From positions 1 through 21,757 of the forward strand of contig CARUOB010000053.1 in assembly GCA_949076555.1 (NCBI GenBank): a stretch of 21,757 bases of DNA, given 5' to 3'. The notes beneath the pieces were generated by a model. It saw only the letters and a program-made list of their open reading frames with translations. It ran no database searches and was not told the origin of the DNA. This document shows, one piece after another, positions 6,861 to 14,929 of this stretch. Numbering within the stretch: position 1 is the first letter of the stretch; every line of letters starts with the position of its first letter. A program made the translations under genes and the position numbers. Origin of the DNA: an uncultured Lachnospiraceae bacterium (GTDB lineage Bacteria > Bacillota > Clostridia > Lachnospirales > Lachnospiraceae).

Positions 6861-7655
6861 TTAATCCCCTGCGATCTCCCGGTACGCCTCCGTCACCTGA
6901 TCCACGGGCACCCCGGCGATCTCATTCTGATAAGTCCCTCCTGCCAGCAGCCCGATCAGCCGCCCACAGCCGTCGAAGATGCCGCCGCCGGACATGCCTT
7001 CCTTCGCAAAGCCCCGCCCATAAAGCATCTCGCCTCCGAAATCCTCGATATATCTGCCGGTATCCTCCAAAACGGCCTCCTGAAAAATCGTCTCGTCCTC
7101 CTCTTCGCCTGCTCCCAGGCAAAAAACAGCCTCGCCCTTTTTCAGTCCGCCGTAGATGCTCTCATCCACAAAAACGCTGCGAAGTCCGGACGCCACAGAC
7201 AGGCCGAGTTCCTCCTTTTCCACCAGCAAAAAGCCTACGTCACAGCTTTCGGAACTTCCAAGCACACGTGCGCCTGCATAAAGGCCTTGCGGAAAGCGGA
7301 CCACACCCGACTCCTCCCTCCAGTATGCCAGCACATGTCTGTTGGTCGCGATCACCGCCCCGTCTGCCGTCATCCGGAAAATCATCCCGCTGCCGTAGGC
7401 TTTCCCCATATCAATCCGCACCACGCTGTCCTCCACGTTCTCAAGGGCCGCTTCTAAATCCGGCTCTTCCAGCACAGGACAGTGAGAAAGGCCAAGCGCG
7501 GCCATGCCCTCATACATATCTTCTTCGCTCACGCTCTGAATCAGATGGGGCGGCATGGAAAGCTCTCCTGCCTGAACAGGCGCCGCCTGAAAAACCCAGC
7601 ACAGAAAGACTATAATAACAATAGATATTTTATTTGAAATTCCACCCTCTGCCAC
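6861..7655 (-). CDS. Secreted or membrane-anchored trypsin-like serine protease
   Basis: From the GTG at 7655 the protein has 264 residues. An N-terminal hydrophobic segment (about 8-29, ending PVQA-GE) looks like a signal peptide with AQA-type cleavage or an uncleaved anchor. The trypsin-fold triad is seen as H107 (ATNRHVL), D139 (ESCDVGFL) and S222 (KEGMSGGGIFD), with GSGMIF upstream as in S1C/DegP-like proteases. There is no PDZ domain, and the protein is shorter than HtrA. A GTG at 7685 would add 10 residues, but it lies in the arm of a strong hairpin and lacks a ribosome binding site; the GTG at 7655 has GGGGAG 6 nt upstream. Substrate and partners are unknown. The gene follows rnpB on the same strand. 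Confidence 0.75.
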   Translation of the reverse strand: MAEGGISNKISIVIIVFLCWVFQAAPVQAGELSMPPHLIQSVSEEDMYEGMAALGLSHCPVLEEPDLEAALENVEDSVVRIDMGKAYGSGMIFRMTADGAVIATNRHVLAYWREESGVVRFPQGLYAGARVLGSSESCDVGFLLVEKEELGLSVASGLRSVFVDESIYGGLKKGEAVFCLGAGEEEDETIFQEAVLEDTGRYIEDFGGEMLYGRGFAKEGMSGGGIFDGCGRLIGLLAGGTYQNEIAGVPVDQVTEAYREIAGD

Positions 7656-7683
7656 ATACCTCTCCCCGACGGCTGCACCCTGC

Positions 7684-7727
7684 ACAGGGGCACGTGGAGG
7701 ACTGCGCGCCGCTCCCCGTGCCCCTGT
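7684..7727 (-). other. Strong GC-rich hairpin downstream of rnpB
   Basis: ACAGGGGCACG (7684-7694) pairs perfectly with CGTGCCCCTGT (7717-7727); an inner GGAG/CTCC stem extends it after one mismatch. It lies 34 nt past the RNase P RNA end and just upstream of the protease start. No T-run follows, so it is not a standard intrinsic terminator. It may protect the rnpB 3' end or limit protease translation. Confidence 0.55.
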
Positions 7728-7761
7728 CTCATGACATATCCATCTAAATATTTCTTTTTAT

Positions 7762-8166
7762 GAGCGGAACGATAAGCCGGGTTATGTCGTGAATGATCAT
7801 CTATCTAGGAGTTTCGTTGCCGAAACCCTCCAGCGACCTACCTGAAAGCGGACCGGGCCGGTCATTGCTCTCTGTTTGGTCTTGCTCCGGATGGGGTTTA
7901 CACAGCCCGTCCCGTTACCGTGACGGCGGTAGTCTCTTACACTGCCATTCCACCCTTACCTACGGAGTATTGCTTCGCAAAACTCCAGAGGATCGCAATG
8001 CAATCCTCCGAGCGTATCGCATTGCAATCTCCGAGGCGGTATATTTCTGTTGCACTGGCCTTGGAGTCGCCTCCACCGGATGTTATCCGGCATCCTGCCC
8101 TGTGGAGCCCGGACTTTCCTCACCTGCACCCTTTCGTCTGTGCAGCCGCGATCATTTATTCCACTC
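7762..8166 (-). ncRNA. rnpB: RNase P RNA, bacterial type A
   Basis: The catalytic RNA of ribonuclease P, which trims the 5' leader of precursor tRNAs. On the minus strand the conserved GAGGAAAGTCCGGGCTCC is followed by GGGCAGGATGCCGG, GTGCAACAGAAATATACCGCC, TAGGTAAGGGTGGAA, AGAGACTACCGCC and finally CATAACCCGGCTTAT. The ends were set by the P1 helix: GAGUGGAA at the 5' end pairs with UUCCGCUC at the 3' end over 8 bp, giving about 405 nt. The apparent ORFs over this region on both strands have no protein meaning. In the P12-P14 region there is a tandem hairpin duplication. Exact ends may differ by a few bases because of 3' trimming. Confidence 0.96.
7992..8035 (-). repeat. Tandem 20-21-nt repeat inside rnpB
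   Basis: On the plus strand, ATCGCAATGCAATCCTCCGAG (7992-8012) and ATCGCATTGCAATCTCCGAG (8016-8035) are near-identical direct copies separated by CGT. In the RNA each copy folds into its own small hairpin, for example GAGGAUUGC-AUU-GCGAUCCUC. It lies in the peripheral P12 area, away from the catalytic core. Confidence 0.75.
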
Positions 8167-8203
8167 AATTTATCCGGAGAATGCTGCATTGTAAACATTC
8201 TCC
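8167..8203 (-). promoter_or_regulatory. Possible rnpB promoter with overlapping palindrome
   Basis: On the minus strand TTTACA (8195-8190) is followed after 15-17 nt by GATAAA or TAAATT just before the RNase P RNA start. An inverted repeat, GGAGAATG (8176-8183) with CATTCTCC (8196-8203), encloses the -35. The -10 match is weak. The remaining 88 bp up to the nucleoside kinase stop (8204-8291) holds no gene that I can see; the octamer GCGTGGGA occurs twice there on the minus strand. Confidence 0.35.
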
Positions 8204-8291
8204 CACGCGGGACTAAGCACTTCCAAAATAAGCCTCGCAGCCTTTGTCCCCGTCCTATGACGTGACCTCTTTAGAAGCGCTTCCCACGCTG

Positions 8292-9947
8292 CTAAACTTC
8301 AAAACAGCTTCCGCCCACGAACTCCCGGCACAGGGAGTTTTTCGGCACTTCCTCACTGCTGATCCCGAGGAAATATTCTAAGAACTTGAGCAGCCGCTTG
8401 GCCTCATGGTATCCCGGCTCTCCCTTTTGTATATTAAACAGCAGCGGTTCCGCGTACTGCTTAAGCACGGAAAGCTCGAAGAGCATGGCCGAATTAAACA
8501 TGGCGTCCGCCTCCTCCTGGAACGGGAAAATGTATTTCTCCTCCCCTCTCCTGACCGAAGGCCACATGGAAATGGTCTTGGCCGCGGAAGCGCCCCTCGT
8601 CCTCGCATCCCTCACGAGACGGCGCAGCAGTCTGTTGTCCGTGGTGGGAATCCGGTTGTGCTCATCCACGTTCAGGGTAGTCAGCGCGCTGATATAAATT
8701 TTATACTTGCTCTGCGCCGGAAGGGAATAGGACATCTTCTCATTCAACCCGTGGATTCCCTCTATGACAAGAATGTCGTTTGGACCGAGCGTGGTGGCTT
8801 TTCCGCTGTACTCCCGCTTCCCGGTCTTGAAATTAAAGGTGGGAAGCTGTACTTCCTCTCCCGCCAGAAGCGCCGTCATATCCTTGTTAAACTGCTCTAC
8901 ATCAAGCGCTTCCAGACACTCGTAGTCAGGCTCTCCGTCCTCGTCAAGCGGTGTCCTGTCATGATCCACATAATAATTGTCAAGCCCGATGGGGTGCGGT
9001 TTTAAACCGTATGTGTGAAGCTGGATCGAGAGTCTGTGGGAAAAGGTCGTCTTGCCGGAGGAGGACGGCCCTGCAATCATAACAAACTTCACGCCCTCGC
9101 GCCTTGCGATGTCTCTGGCAATCTCGCCAATCCGCCTCTCCTGCAGCGCCTCCTGCACCAGAATCATATCCGCAATATTGCCGTCGCAGATCTGATTATT
9201 CAGGTCGCCCACCGTGTCGATGCCGATATCGCGCCCCCACTCGCCCGTGGCGAGAAGCGTCTGGAACAGTTTCTTTCGCGGCTTAAACTCCGGCAGGATC
9301 TCCGGGTCCTCCTGATCCGGCAGAAGCAAAATCAGCCCCTCCTCGTAGGTAAAGAGATCAAACAGCCTGATATAACCCGTGCTGGGCAGCATATAGCCGT
9401 AAAAATAATCGTAATAATCCCCCATGCAGTACACGTTTATGTTCGAACTTCTGCGGTAACGGAACAGGGAAACCTTATCCTTCATGCCGTTCTCCTCAAA
9501 AAGCGCCACCGCCTCCGCCGCCGGATAAGCCTTCTTCGTCACAAGAAGATCCATGTCCACCAGCTCGCCCATGCGGTCCTTCACCTTCTCGATTGCCTTT
9601 TCGTCCAGCTTTAAGCCGTTTCGAAACGCACAGTAATAGCCGGCACCGATGGCAAACTCAACCTTCACGCTGGCTGCCGCCTCCATGCCCGCCACGTCCT
9701 TGATGGCTTTGAGCATAAGCATGATGGCCGTCCGCACATAGGTCTTATGTCCGATGGCATCCGCGTAGGTGATAAAATCAAGCTCACAATCTCTGTCCAC
9801 CCGTTTCATCAGCTCTTGAATTTTACCGTCCACCGTCACCAGAGCAATCTGACTGACATAATCGTTCTGGTTCGCCTCTGCTACGATCTCATACTTGATG
9901 CCGTCCTCGTAGCGTTTCTCTTTTCCGCCGATCATAATTGTAGCCAT
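8292..9947 (-). CDS. Nucleoside (uridine-type) kinase with N-terminal TGS/ThrRS-like region
   Basis: A 551-aa cytoplasmic protein. Residues 1-65 resemble a TGS fold. About 66-230 resemble the second additional domain of threonyl-tRNA synthetases. Residues 285-490 form a uridine kinase/phosphoribulokinase P-loop domain with Walker A GPSSSGKTT (293-301), GLDNYYVD (substrate region) and VIEGIHGLN (394-402). This three-part layout is a recognised family in clostridia, annotated as nucleoside kinase. It probably phosphorylates uridine or cytidine for salvage, although the role of the tRNA-synthetase-like part is unknown. AAAGGAGG lies upstream of the ATG. The 81-bp gap before it contains a small hairpin (GACCG/CGGTC). 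The gene is between trmK and rnpB on the same strand. Confidence 0.85.
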   Translation of the reverse strand: MATIMIGGKEKRYEDGIKYEIVAEANQNDYVSQIALVTVDGKIQELMKRVDRDCELDFITYADAIGHKTYVRTAIMLMLKAIKDVAGMEAAASVKVEFAIGAGYYCAFRNGLKLDEKAIEKVKDRMGELVDMDLLVTKKAYPAAEAVALFEENGMKDKVSLFRYRRSSNINVYCMGDYYDYFYGYMLPSTGYIRLFDLFTYEEGLILLLPDQEDPEILPEFKPRKKLFQTLLATGEWGRDIGIDTVGDLNNQICDGNIADMILVQEALQERRIGEIARDIARREGVKFVMIAGPSSSGKTTFSHRLSIQLHTYGLKPHPIGLDNYYVDHDRTPLDEDGEPDYECLEALDVEQFNKDMTALLAGEEVQLPTFNFKTGKREYSGKATTLGPNDILVIEGIHGLNEKMSYSLPAQSKYKIYISALTTLNVDEHNRIPTTDNRLLRRLVRDARTRGASAAKTISMWPSVRRGEEKYIFPFQEEADAMFNSAMLFELSVLKQYAEPLLFNIQKGEPGYHEAKRLLKFLEYFLGISSEEVPKNSLCREFVGGSCFEV

Positions 9948-10028
9948 AGACTTTCCCCCTCCTTTTTGTATGATATTCGCGGCATGGACCGATCACTTCC
10001 GGTCTCTCCACAATTTAACTTATGTAAA

Positions 10029-10811
10029 CTATCTCATCAAGGTTACCGCCTGACGGTTGTCCCGCAAAAGAATCTCCACCTCCGTATATCTGGCGTTCCT
10101 CTTTTCTTCCGTTAGGCCCTGTTTTCTCAGATTCGCAAGAATCTCCTCATATACGGCGGCCTCCCGTTCCAGAAAGGATAAAAAAACAGGCGTTCTTTTT
10201 CGTAATAGTACCGGGCCGTATCTGTCTTCAAGTTTACATAACTCCACATGCGGCATGTCGGCACACAGCGCCCCTTCCGGCCCTGCATCCCTTCCTTTGG
10301 CCGCATCGCTCTGCACATGCGCTCCGCCCGGCCCCGCTGCCCTGATCACCTGATAATACTTTCCGTCCTCCGCAAGCATCTCCTCGTCCAGAATCCGGTA
10401 CCCGCTTTCCCGAAGAAACCGCCTGAACCGCTCGATCTCCGACTGTGGCTGTAAAACCAGTTCTTGAAAAGAGTCCGTCTTTTCCCGCTCCGCCTCCAGA
10501 ATCCGTATCATCAGGCCGCCGCCCATTCCGGCGCAGATCAGGCTGTCCGCCTCGCCCGCCGTATAATTATGTAAACCATCCGACAATCTGGTTTCAATTT
10601 TTTCATCCAGTCCGTATGCCGACACGTGCTCTCTCGCCGCGCGAAGGGGACCTTCTCTCAAATCCATCGCCAGAACGCCGGGGCTGATACCCTGCTGTAC
10701 AAGATAAATCGGCACAAAACCGTGATCACAGCCCACATCACAGACCCGGTTTCCTCCCGTCACCATACCGGCCACGGTGCGCAGCCGCTCAGACAATACC
10801 ACCGGCCGCAT
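10029..10811 (-). CDS. trmK: tRNA (adenine(22)-N1)-methyltransferase
   Basis: A 260-aa class I SAM-dependent methyltransferase that makes m1A22 in tRNAs of Firmicutes. The SAM-binding motif is DVGCDHG (25-31), followed by MDLREGPLRAA and the family-specific CAGMGGGLMIRIL. The C-terminal helical part (about 200-260) is present, including ERE.VYEEIL and KRNARYTEVEIL-like stretches. Between the catalytic domain and that tail lies a roughly 30-residue Gly/Ala-rich insert (GPGGAHVQSDAAKGRDAGP and following residues) that looks like a linker expansion. The ATG overlaps the rpoD stop in TGATG, as expected for the rpoD-trmK pair in Firmicutes, giving translational coupling. Confidence 0.88.
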   Translation of the reverse strand: MRPVVLSERLRTVAGMVTGGNRVCDVGCDHGFVPIYLVQQGISPGVLAMDLREGPLRAAREHVSAYGLDEKIETRLSDGLHNYTAGEADSLICAGMGGGLMIRILEAEREKTDSFQELVLQPQSEIERFRRFLRESGYRILDEEMLAEDGKYYQVIRAAGPGGAHVQSDAAKGRDAGPEGALCADMPHVELCKLEDRYGPVLLRKRTPVFLSFLEREAAVYEEILANLRKQGLTEEKRNARYTEVEILLRDNRQAVTLMR

Positions 10812-11923
10812 CAGTCCAGATAGTCCTTGAGTTTCCGGCTTCTGCTGGGGTGGCGCAGCTTTCTGAGCGCCTTTGCCTCGATCTGCCTGATTCGCTCACG
10901 GGTCACGTTAAACTCTTTTCCCACTTCCTCAAGTGTCCTCGCCCGGCCGTCATCCAGCCCGAAACGAAGCCGCAGCACTTTCTGCTCTCTCTCGGTAAGT
11001 GTCCCAAGAACCTCCACAAGCTGTTCTTTTAGCAGCGTAAACGCAGCCGCGTCAGCGGGGACGGGCACATTGTCGTCCTGAATGAAGTCTCCCAGATGGC
11101 TGTCTTCCTCCTCGCCTATGGGCGTCTCCAAAGATACCGGTTCCTGAGAAATCTTTAAGATCTCTCGCACCCGCTCCACCGGCATATTCATCTGCTCCGC
11201 GATCTCCTCGGGGGTAGGTTCTCTCCCAAGTTCCTGCAAGAGCTGTCTGCTCACACGGATCAGTTTGTTGATGGTCTCGACCATGTGCACGGGAATGCGG
11301 ATGGTTCTGGCCTGATCCGCAATAGCTCTGGTGATGGCCTGTCTGATCCACCATGTGGCATAGGTAGAAAATTTATATCCCTTACGGTAATCAAACTTTT
11401 CCACGGCCTTGATCAGACCAAGATTACCCTCCTGAATCAGGTCGAGAAAGAGCATACCACGCCCCACATAGCGCTTCGCAATGCTGACCACCAGACGCAG
11501 GTTGGCCTCCGCCAAACGCTGTTTCGCCTCCAGGTCTCCCATCTCCATTTTTTTCGCCAGCTCGATCTCCTCCTCCGCGGATAGAAGCGGCACCTTGCCA
11601 ATCTCCTTCAAGTACATTCTGACGGGGTCTTCAATGCTGATACCGTCGGGCACGGAAAGATCGATGTCCTCCACATCCACTTCGTCCTCTTCCGTCAGGA
11701 TGATCTCCTCATCATCCACGTCGTCCTCCTCCGTGATGCGCAGCACATCTACATTGTTCTGCTCCAGCGTCTCCAAAATTTTGTCAAACTGCTCCTCTTC
11801 CAGCGTCAGATCATGAAAGAAATCACTGATCTCCTGATACTCCAGAACATTTTTCTTCTTCTTTGCAACAGCCAGAAGCTCTTTTAAACGCTCCTCAAAC
11901 TTTGCCTGTACATTTTCATCCAT
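10811..11923 (-). CDS. rpoD: Primary RNA polymerase sigma factor RpoD/SigA
   Basis: The housekeeping sigma factor, about 370 aa. Order of regions: an N-terminal part with KKKKNVLEYQEI and an acidic stretch (about 67-96); region 1.2 (DPVRMYLKEIGKVPLLSAEE); region 2 with NLRLVVSIAKRYVGRGM, DLIQEGNLGL and FSTYATWWIRQAITRAI; region 3; and region 4 ending VTRERIRQIEAKALRKLRHP. Two in-frame ATGs exist, at 11935 and 11923. The first has AGGAAGG with no spacer; the second has GGAG 6 nt upstream, so 11923 is preferred. It lies between dnaG and trmK, the standard macromolecular-synthesis arrangement. A hairpin over the dnaG stop may set the dnaG:rpoD ratio. Confidence 0.97.
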   Translation of the reverse strand: MDENVQAKFEERLKELLAVAKKKKNVLEYQEISDFFHDLTLEEEQFDKILETLEQNNVDVLRITEEDDVDDEEIILTEEDEVDVEDIDLSVPDGISIEDPVRMYLKEIGKVPLLSAEEEIELAKKMEMGDLEAKQRLAEANLRLVVSIAKRYVGRGMLFLDLIQEGNLGLIKAVEKFDYRKGYKFSTYATWWIRQAITRAIADQARTIRIPVHMVETINKLIRVSRQLLQELGREPTPEEIAEQMNMPVERVREILKISQEPVSLETPIGEEEDSHLGDFIQDDNVPVPADAAAFTLLKEQLVEVLGTLTEREQKVLRLRFGLDDGRARTLEEVGKEFNVTRERIRQIEAKALRKLRHPSRSRKLKDYLD

Positions 11924-11988
11924 GAATTGCTCCATCCTTCCTATGTTTCACTTCTGTCCGATCGTAAACGTACCTTTTTTCGATTAGC

Positions 11989-12008
11989 TTTCCCTGATCA
12001 CAGGGAAA
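11989..12008 (-). other. Hairpin straddling the dnaG stop codon
   Basis: TTTCCCTG (11989-11996) and CAGGGAAA (12001-12008) form a perfect 8-bp stem with the 4-nt loop ATCA, which contains two bases of the dnaG stop. On the minus strand it is followed by GCTAATCGAAAAAAGG, with no T-run. It lies about 65 nt before rpoD. In Escherichia coli the dnaG-rpoD junction is an RNA processing site; a similar role here is an inference. Confidence 0.6.
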
Positions 12009-13767
12009 TATGCGTTTTCTTCAGTTCCTCCAATGCCTTTTTGCCTGATATGACCTGATTTAAAGCCTCCATATCCGACCCCATTTTAGCCGAGTAATAG
12101 TTAAAACTGTTTTCCTTCACGGCCACCACCACATCGTGAAGCGCCTTCTCCCTCTCCTGTTTCGTGGTAAGCCGCTCCAGCTTCGTGTTGAAAATCGCCG
12201 CCACCTCCCGCTGCTCTTCCTCCTCCTCGAAGGCGCTGACAACGGATGCCGGGGAAAAAGCGCCCTGTTCCAGTCCCGCAAACAGCTTGTCCGCCACCTG
12301 CCGGTAAAGCTCCTGTGTAAAGTCAGCCGCGGAAATATAAACCTTGATCTTCGGATAGATCTCCGGCTCCTCCGTAAGCCATGTCAGGAGAATCCGCTGC
12401 GACTTTTTGATGTGATCCTCCGGGGAAGGCTTCCCCGCCTTTGTGGACTTAGGCCTCTCCACCGGCTTCACCAGTCCCGTGCGTGCCGCATAGCTGTTCA
12501 CCAGTTTTCTTAAGTTTTCAAATCCGATATGATACCGCTGCGCCACCGACGCAATATAGTTTTCCCGCTCCACCTCTTCCTCGAAGCCGCAGAGCTTCTT
12601 TGCGATCTCCCTGTGAAAAGCGGTCTTCGACTCCGGGTCTTCCATGTGATAGTCCCGCTCCAGCACCTTAAGCTCAAAGAAAAAGCCGTTCTGTGCCTGT
12701 TCGATCCGCTCACGGAAAGCCTCCTCGCCCAAATTCTTGATAAATTCATCGGGATCCTTGTACGGTGACATATCGATCACCCGGCCCCGAAGTCCTGCCT
12801 CCTTCAAGATGCCAAGCGCCCGAAGCGCCGCGTTCGTGCCCGCGCCGTCGCTGTCGTAAGCAAGCAGCACCTCCTCCCCGAAACGTTTGATCAGACTTGC
12901 CTGTCCCGCCGTAAACGCCGTTCCGAGCGACGCCACGGCCTGTCCAAACCCCGCCTGGTGCAGGGCGATCACATCCATATAGCCCTCGCACAAAATCAGG
13001 TTTCCCGTCCTTGCCGTTCTGGCGAAATTCAGACCATAGAGGTTTCTGCTCTTGTCAAATATCGCCGTCTCCGGAGAGTTTAAGTACTTTGGTTTGGCGT
13101 CCCCCATAACCCGGCCCCCAAAACCGATCACCCGGTGGTTGCCGTCCTGAATCGGAAACATCACCCGATTCCAGAATTTATCGTGAACGCCCCGTTTCTC
13201 GTCGAACCCGGTCAGTCCCGCCTCCGTAATCAGGTCGTCCGCATACCCCTTTGAGCGCAGATAAGCCGTCAAATCGGAGCCTGACCCGTCCGCGTAGCCC
13301 AGCCCAAACTTCTTCATCGTCTCATCCGTAAGCTCTCTGCCCGAAAGATACCGGTGACCCGTCTGCCCCCTCGGGGAGCGGAGCAGATAATAATAGTATT
13401 TCGCCGCTTGCTTGTTGACTTCTAACAGCTTGACACGCCTGCTCTCCTTGCGGCGCATCTCCTCGCTGTACTCCACTTCCGGCAGGGCTACGCCCGCACG
13501 GTCAGCTAACATCTTAAGCGCCTCCTGAAACGCGGCGTTCTCATATTCCATCAAAAAAGTGATCACATTGCCGCCGGCTCCGCAGCCGAAGCAATAGTAC
13601 ATCTGCTTGCCCGGCGAGACCGAGAAAGAGGGGGATTTTTCATTGTGGAACGGACAGAGTCCAAAATAGCTGCTCCCCTTCTTCTGCATACGCACATAGC
13701 CCGAAATCACTTCGACGATATCGTTTTTTGTTCTGATCTCCTCAATCAGTTCCTCCGGATAACGCAT
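11998..13767 (-). CDS. dnaG: DNA primase
   Basis: The replication primase, 589 aa from the chosen start. The N-terminal CHC2 zinc finger is C38, H41, C59 and C62 (GLCPFH, CFGCGAGGN). The TOPRIM catalytic core holds LCEGYMDV (E261) and AYDSDGAG (D305, D307). The C-terminal part should be the DnaB-helicase-binding domain. The reading frame is open up to a TTG at 13815, but family members begin at M-(R/x)YPEELIEEI, and AGG lies 5 nt before the ATG at 13767, so the 16-residue basic extension is rejected. dgt ends 65 bp upstream. The gene heads the dnaG-rpoD-trmK cluster. Confidence 0.96.
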   Translation of the reverse strand: MRYPEELIEEIRTKNDIVEVISGYVRMQKKGSSYFGLCPFHNEKSPSFSVSPGKQMYYCFGCGAGGNVITFLMEYENAAFQEALKMLADRAGVALPEVEYSEEMRRKESRRVKLLEVNKQAAKYYYYLLRSPRGQTGHRYLSGRELTDETMKKFGLGYADGSGSDLTAYLRSKGYADDLITEAGLTGFDEKRGVHDKFWNRVMFPIQDGNHRVIGFGGRVMGDAKPKYLNSPETAIFDKSRNLYGLNFARTARTGNLILCEGYMDVIALHQAGFGQAVASLGTAFTAGQASLIKRFGEEVLLAYDSDGAGTNAALRALGILKEAGLRGRVIDMSPYKDPDEFIKNLGEEAFRERIEQAQNGFFFELKVLERDYHMEDPESKTAFHREIAKKLCGFEEEVERENYIASVAQRYHIGFENLRKLVNSYAARTGLVKPVERPKSTKAGKPSPEDHIKKSQRILLTWLTEEPEIYPKIKVYISAADFTQELYRQVADKLFAGLEQGAFSPASVVSAFEEEEEQREVAAIFNTKLERLTTKQEREKALHDVVVAVKENSFNYYSAKMGSDMEALNQVISGKKALEELKKTHISL

Positions 13768-13832
13768 GTTACCTCGCGACCTTCCTCTCCCGAACTGCCA
13801 CTCTTTCCTTCCCAAATAAAGTTCTTTTCACT

Positions 13833-14837
13833 CTAGCCGTGCCATGTCTTCGGAATAAACAGCCTCTCATACTGTGCGATGGCAAAACGGTCTGTCATGG
13901 AGCTGATATAATCACACACAATCTTTTCAAGCGGTTCCCCCGCGTCCAAAAGTTTAAACAGGAAGTTTGGAAGCTGCTCCGTGTGTACCAGATAGTGCTC
14001 GTAGAGCGTGATAACCAGATTCTCCGCCTTACCCTCCTCGCTCTTTGCGATGGGATTCCTGTAGACATGCCGGAACATAAACTCCCGCATCTTTTTCATG
14101 GCCTCCGCCACCTCCGGCGACATGCAGATATCGTCCCGGCCCCGGCTGTTGGTCACAATATTATGGATAAAGAAGTCCAAACGCTGCCCGCAGCTATAGC
14201 CAATCACGCTCCCGATCTCTTTTGGCACATCCGCCTCCTTCAAAATCCCGGCGCGCACCGCGTCATCCATATCGTGATGAATATAGGCAATCTTATCCGC
14301 CAGCCGGACGATCCGTCCCTCAAGTGTCTGCGGCATACTCGCGGTCTGATGGTTCTGAATGCCGTCCCGCACCTCGATCGTCAGATTGATGCCTTTTCCG
14401 TCCTTCTCCAGCAGATCCACGGTGCGCACGCTCTGTTCATTGTGCTTAAAGCCGTAGGGACATACCCGGTCAAGCGCACGCTCCCCCGCGTGGCCAAAGG
14501 GCGTATGACCCAGATCGTGGCCGAGGGCAATGGCCTCCACCAGATCCTCATTCAGCTTGAGCGCCTTGGCAATGGTCCGCGCCGTCTGGCTTACCTCCAG
14601 CGTATGCGTGAGCCTTGTCCTGTAGTGATCCCCCTCCGGCGTCAGAAATACCTGCGTCTTATCCTTCAGTCGGCGGAAAGACTTGCTATGTATGATCCGG
14701 TCCCTGTCCCTCTGAAATACAGGCCGGATATCGCACTGTTCTTCCGCCTTAAGCCTTCCCTGGGAATTCATGCTGAGCATGGCGTAAGGACTCAGATATT
14801 CCTTCTCCCACTGTTCCAAACTTTCCCGTATATTCAT
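13833..14837 (-). CDS. dgt: Deoxyguanosinetriphosphate triphosphohydrolase-like HD protein
   Basis: A 334-aa HD-superfamily dNTPase. Metal ligands are H78 (RLTHTLEV), H107-D108 (LGHDLGHTPFGH) and D181 (RLADKIAY). FQRDRDRIIHSKSFRRLKDKTQ is the usual N-terminal signature. The enzyme removes triphosphate from dNTPs, classically dGTP; the clostridial branch may have a broader specificity. A TTG at 14867 would add 10 residues (MFFYKKKGTT), but the ATG at 14837 with AAGG 7-8 nt upstream fits better. It precedes dnaG in the same direction, as in many clostridia. Confidence 0.93.
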   Translation of the reverse strand: MNIRESLEQWEKEYLSPYAMLSMNSQGRLKAEEQCDIRPVFQRDRDRIIHSKSFRRLKDKTQVFLTPEGDHYRTRLTHTLEVSQTARTIAKALKLNEDLVEAIALGHDLGHTPFGHAGERALDRVCPYGFKHNEQSVRTVDLLEKDGKGINLTIEVRDGIQNHQTASMPQTLEGRIVRLADKIAYIHHDMDDAVRAGILKEADVPKEIGSVIGYSCGQRLDFFIHNIVTNSRGRDDICMSPEVAEAMKKMREFMFRHVYRNPIAKSEEGKAENLVITLYEHYLVHTEQLPNFLFKLLDAGEPLEKIVCDYISSMTDRFAIAQYERLFIPKTWHG

Positions 14838-14929
14838 GGTTGTGCCTTTCTTTTTATAAAAAAACAACCTTCATACTACTATTATTCGCCCCAAAACGCC
14901 GAAATCCTTTTTTTATTTTCTTTTTCATT

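Noticed and set aside
6841..6863. CCCTTTTT after the protease stop as an intrinsic terminator
   Set aside because: Only a 3-bp GGG/CCC stem can form before the T-run; too weak.
7793..8265. Several ORFs on both strands over the RNase P region
   Set aside because: The whole stretch is explained by the RNase P RNA with its conserved core and P1 helix.
14851..14880. A/T-run upstream of dgt as terminator of the hydrolase transcript
   Set aside because: No stable stem directly precedes the T-run on the minus strand; the three-stem element ends about 50 nt earlier.
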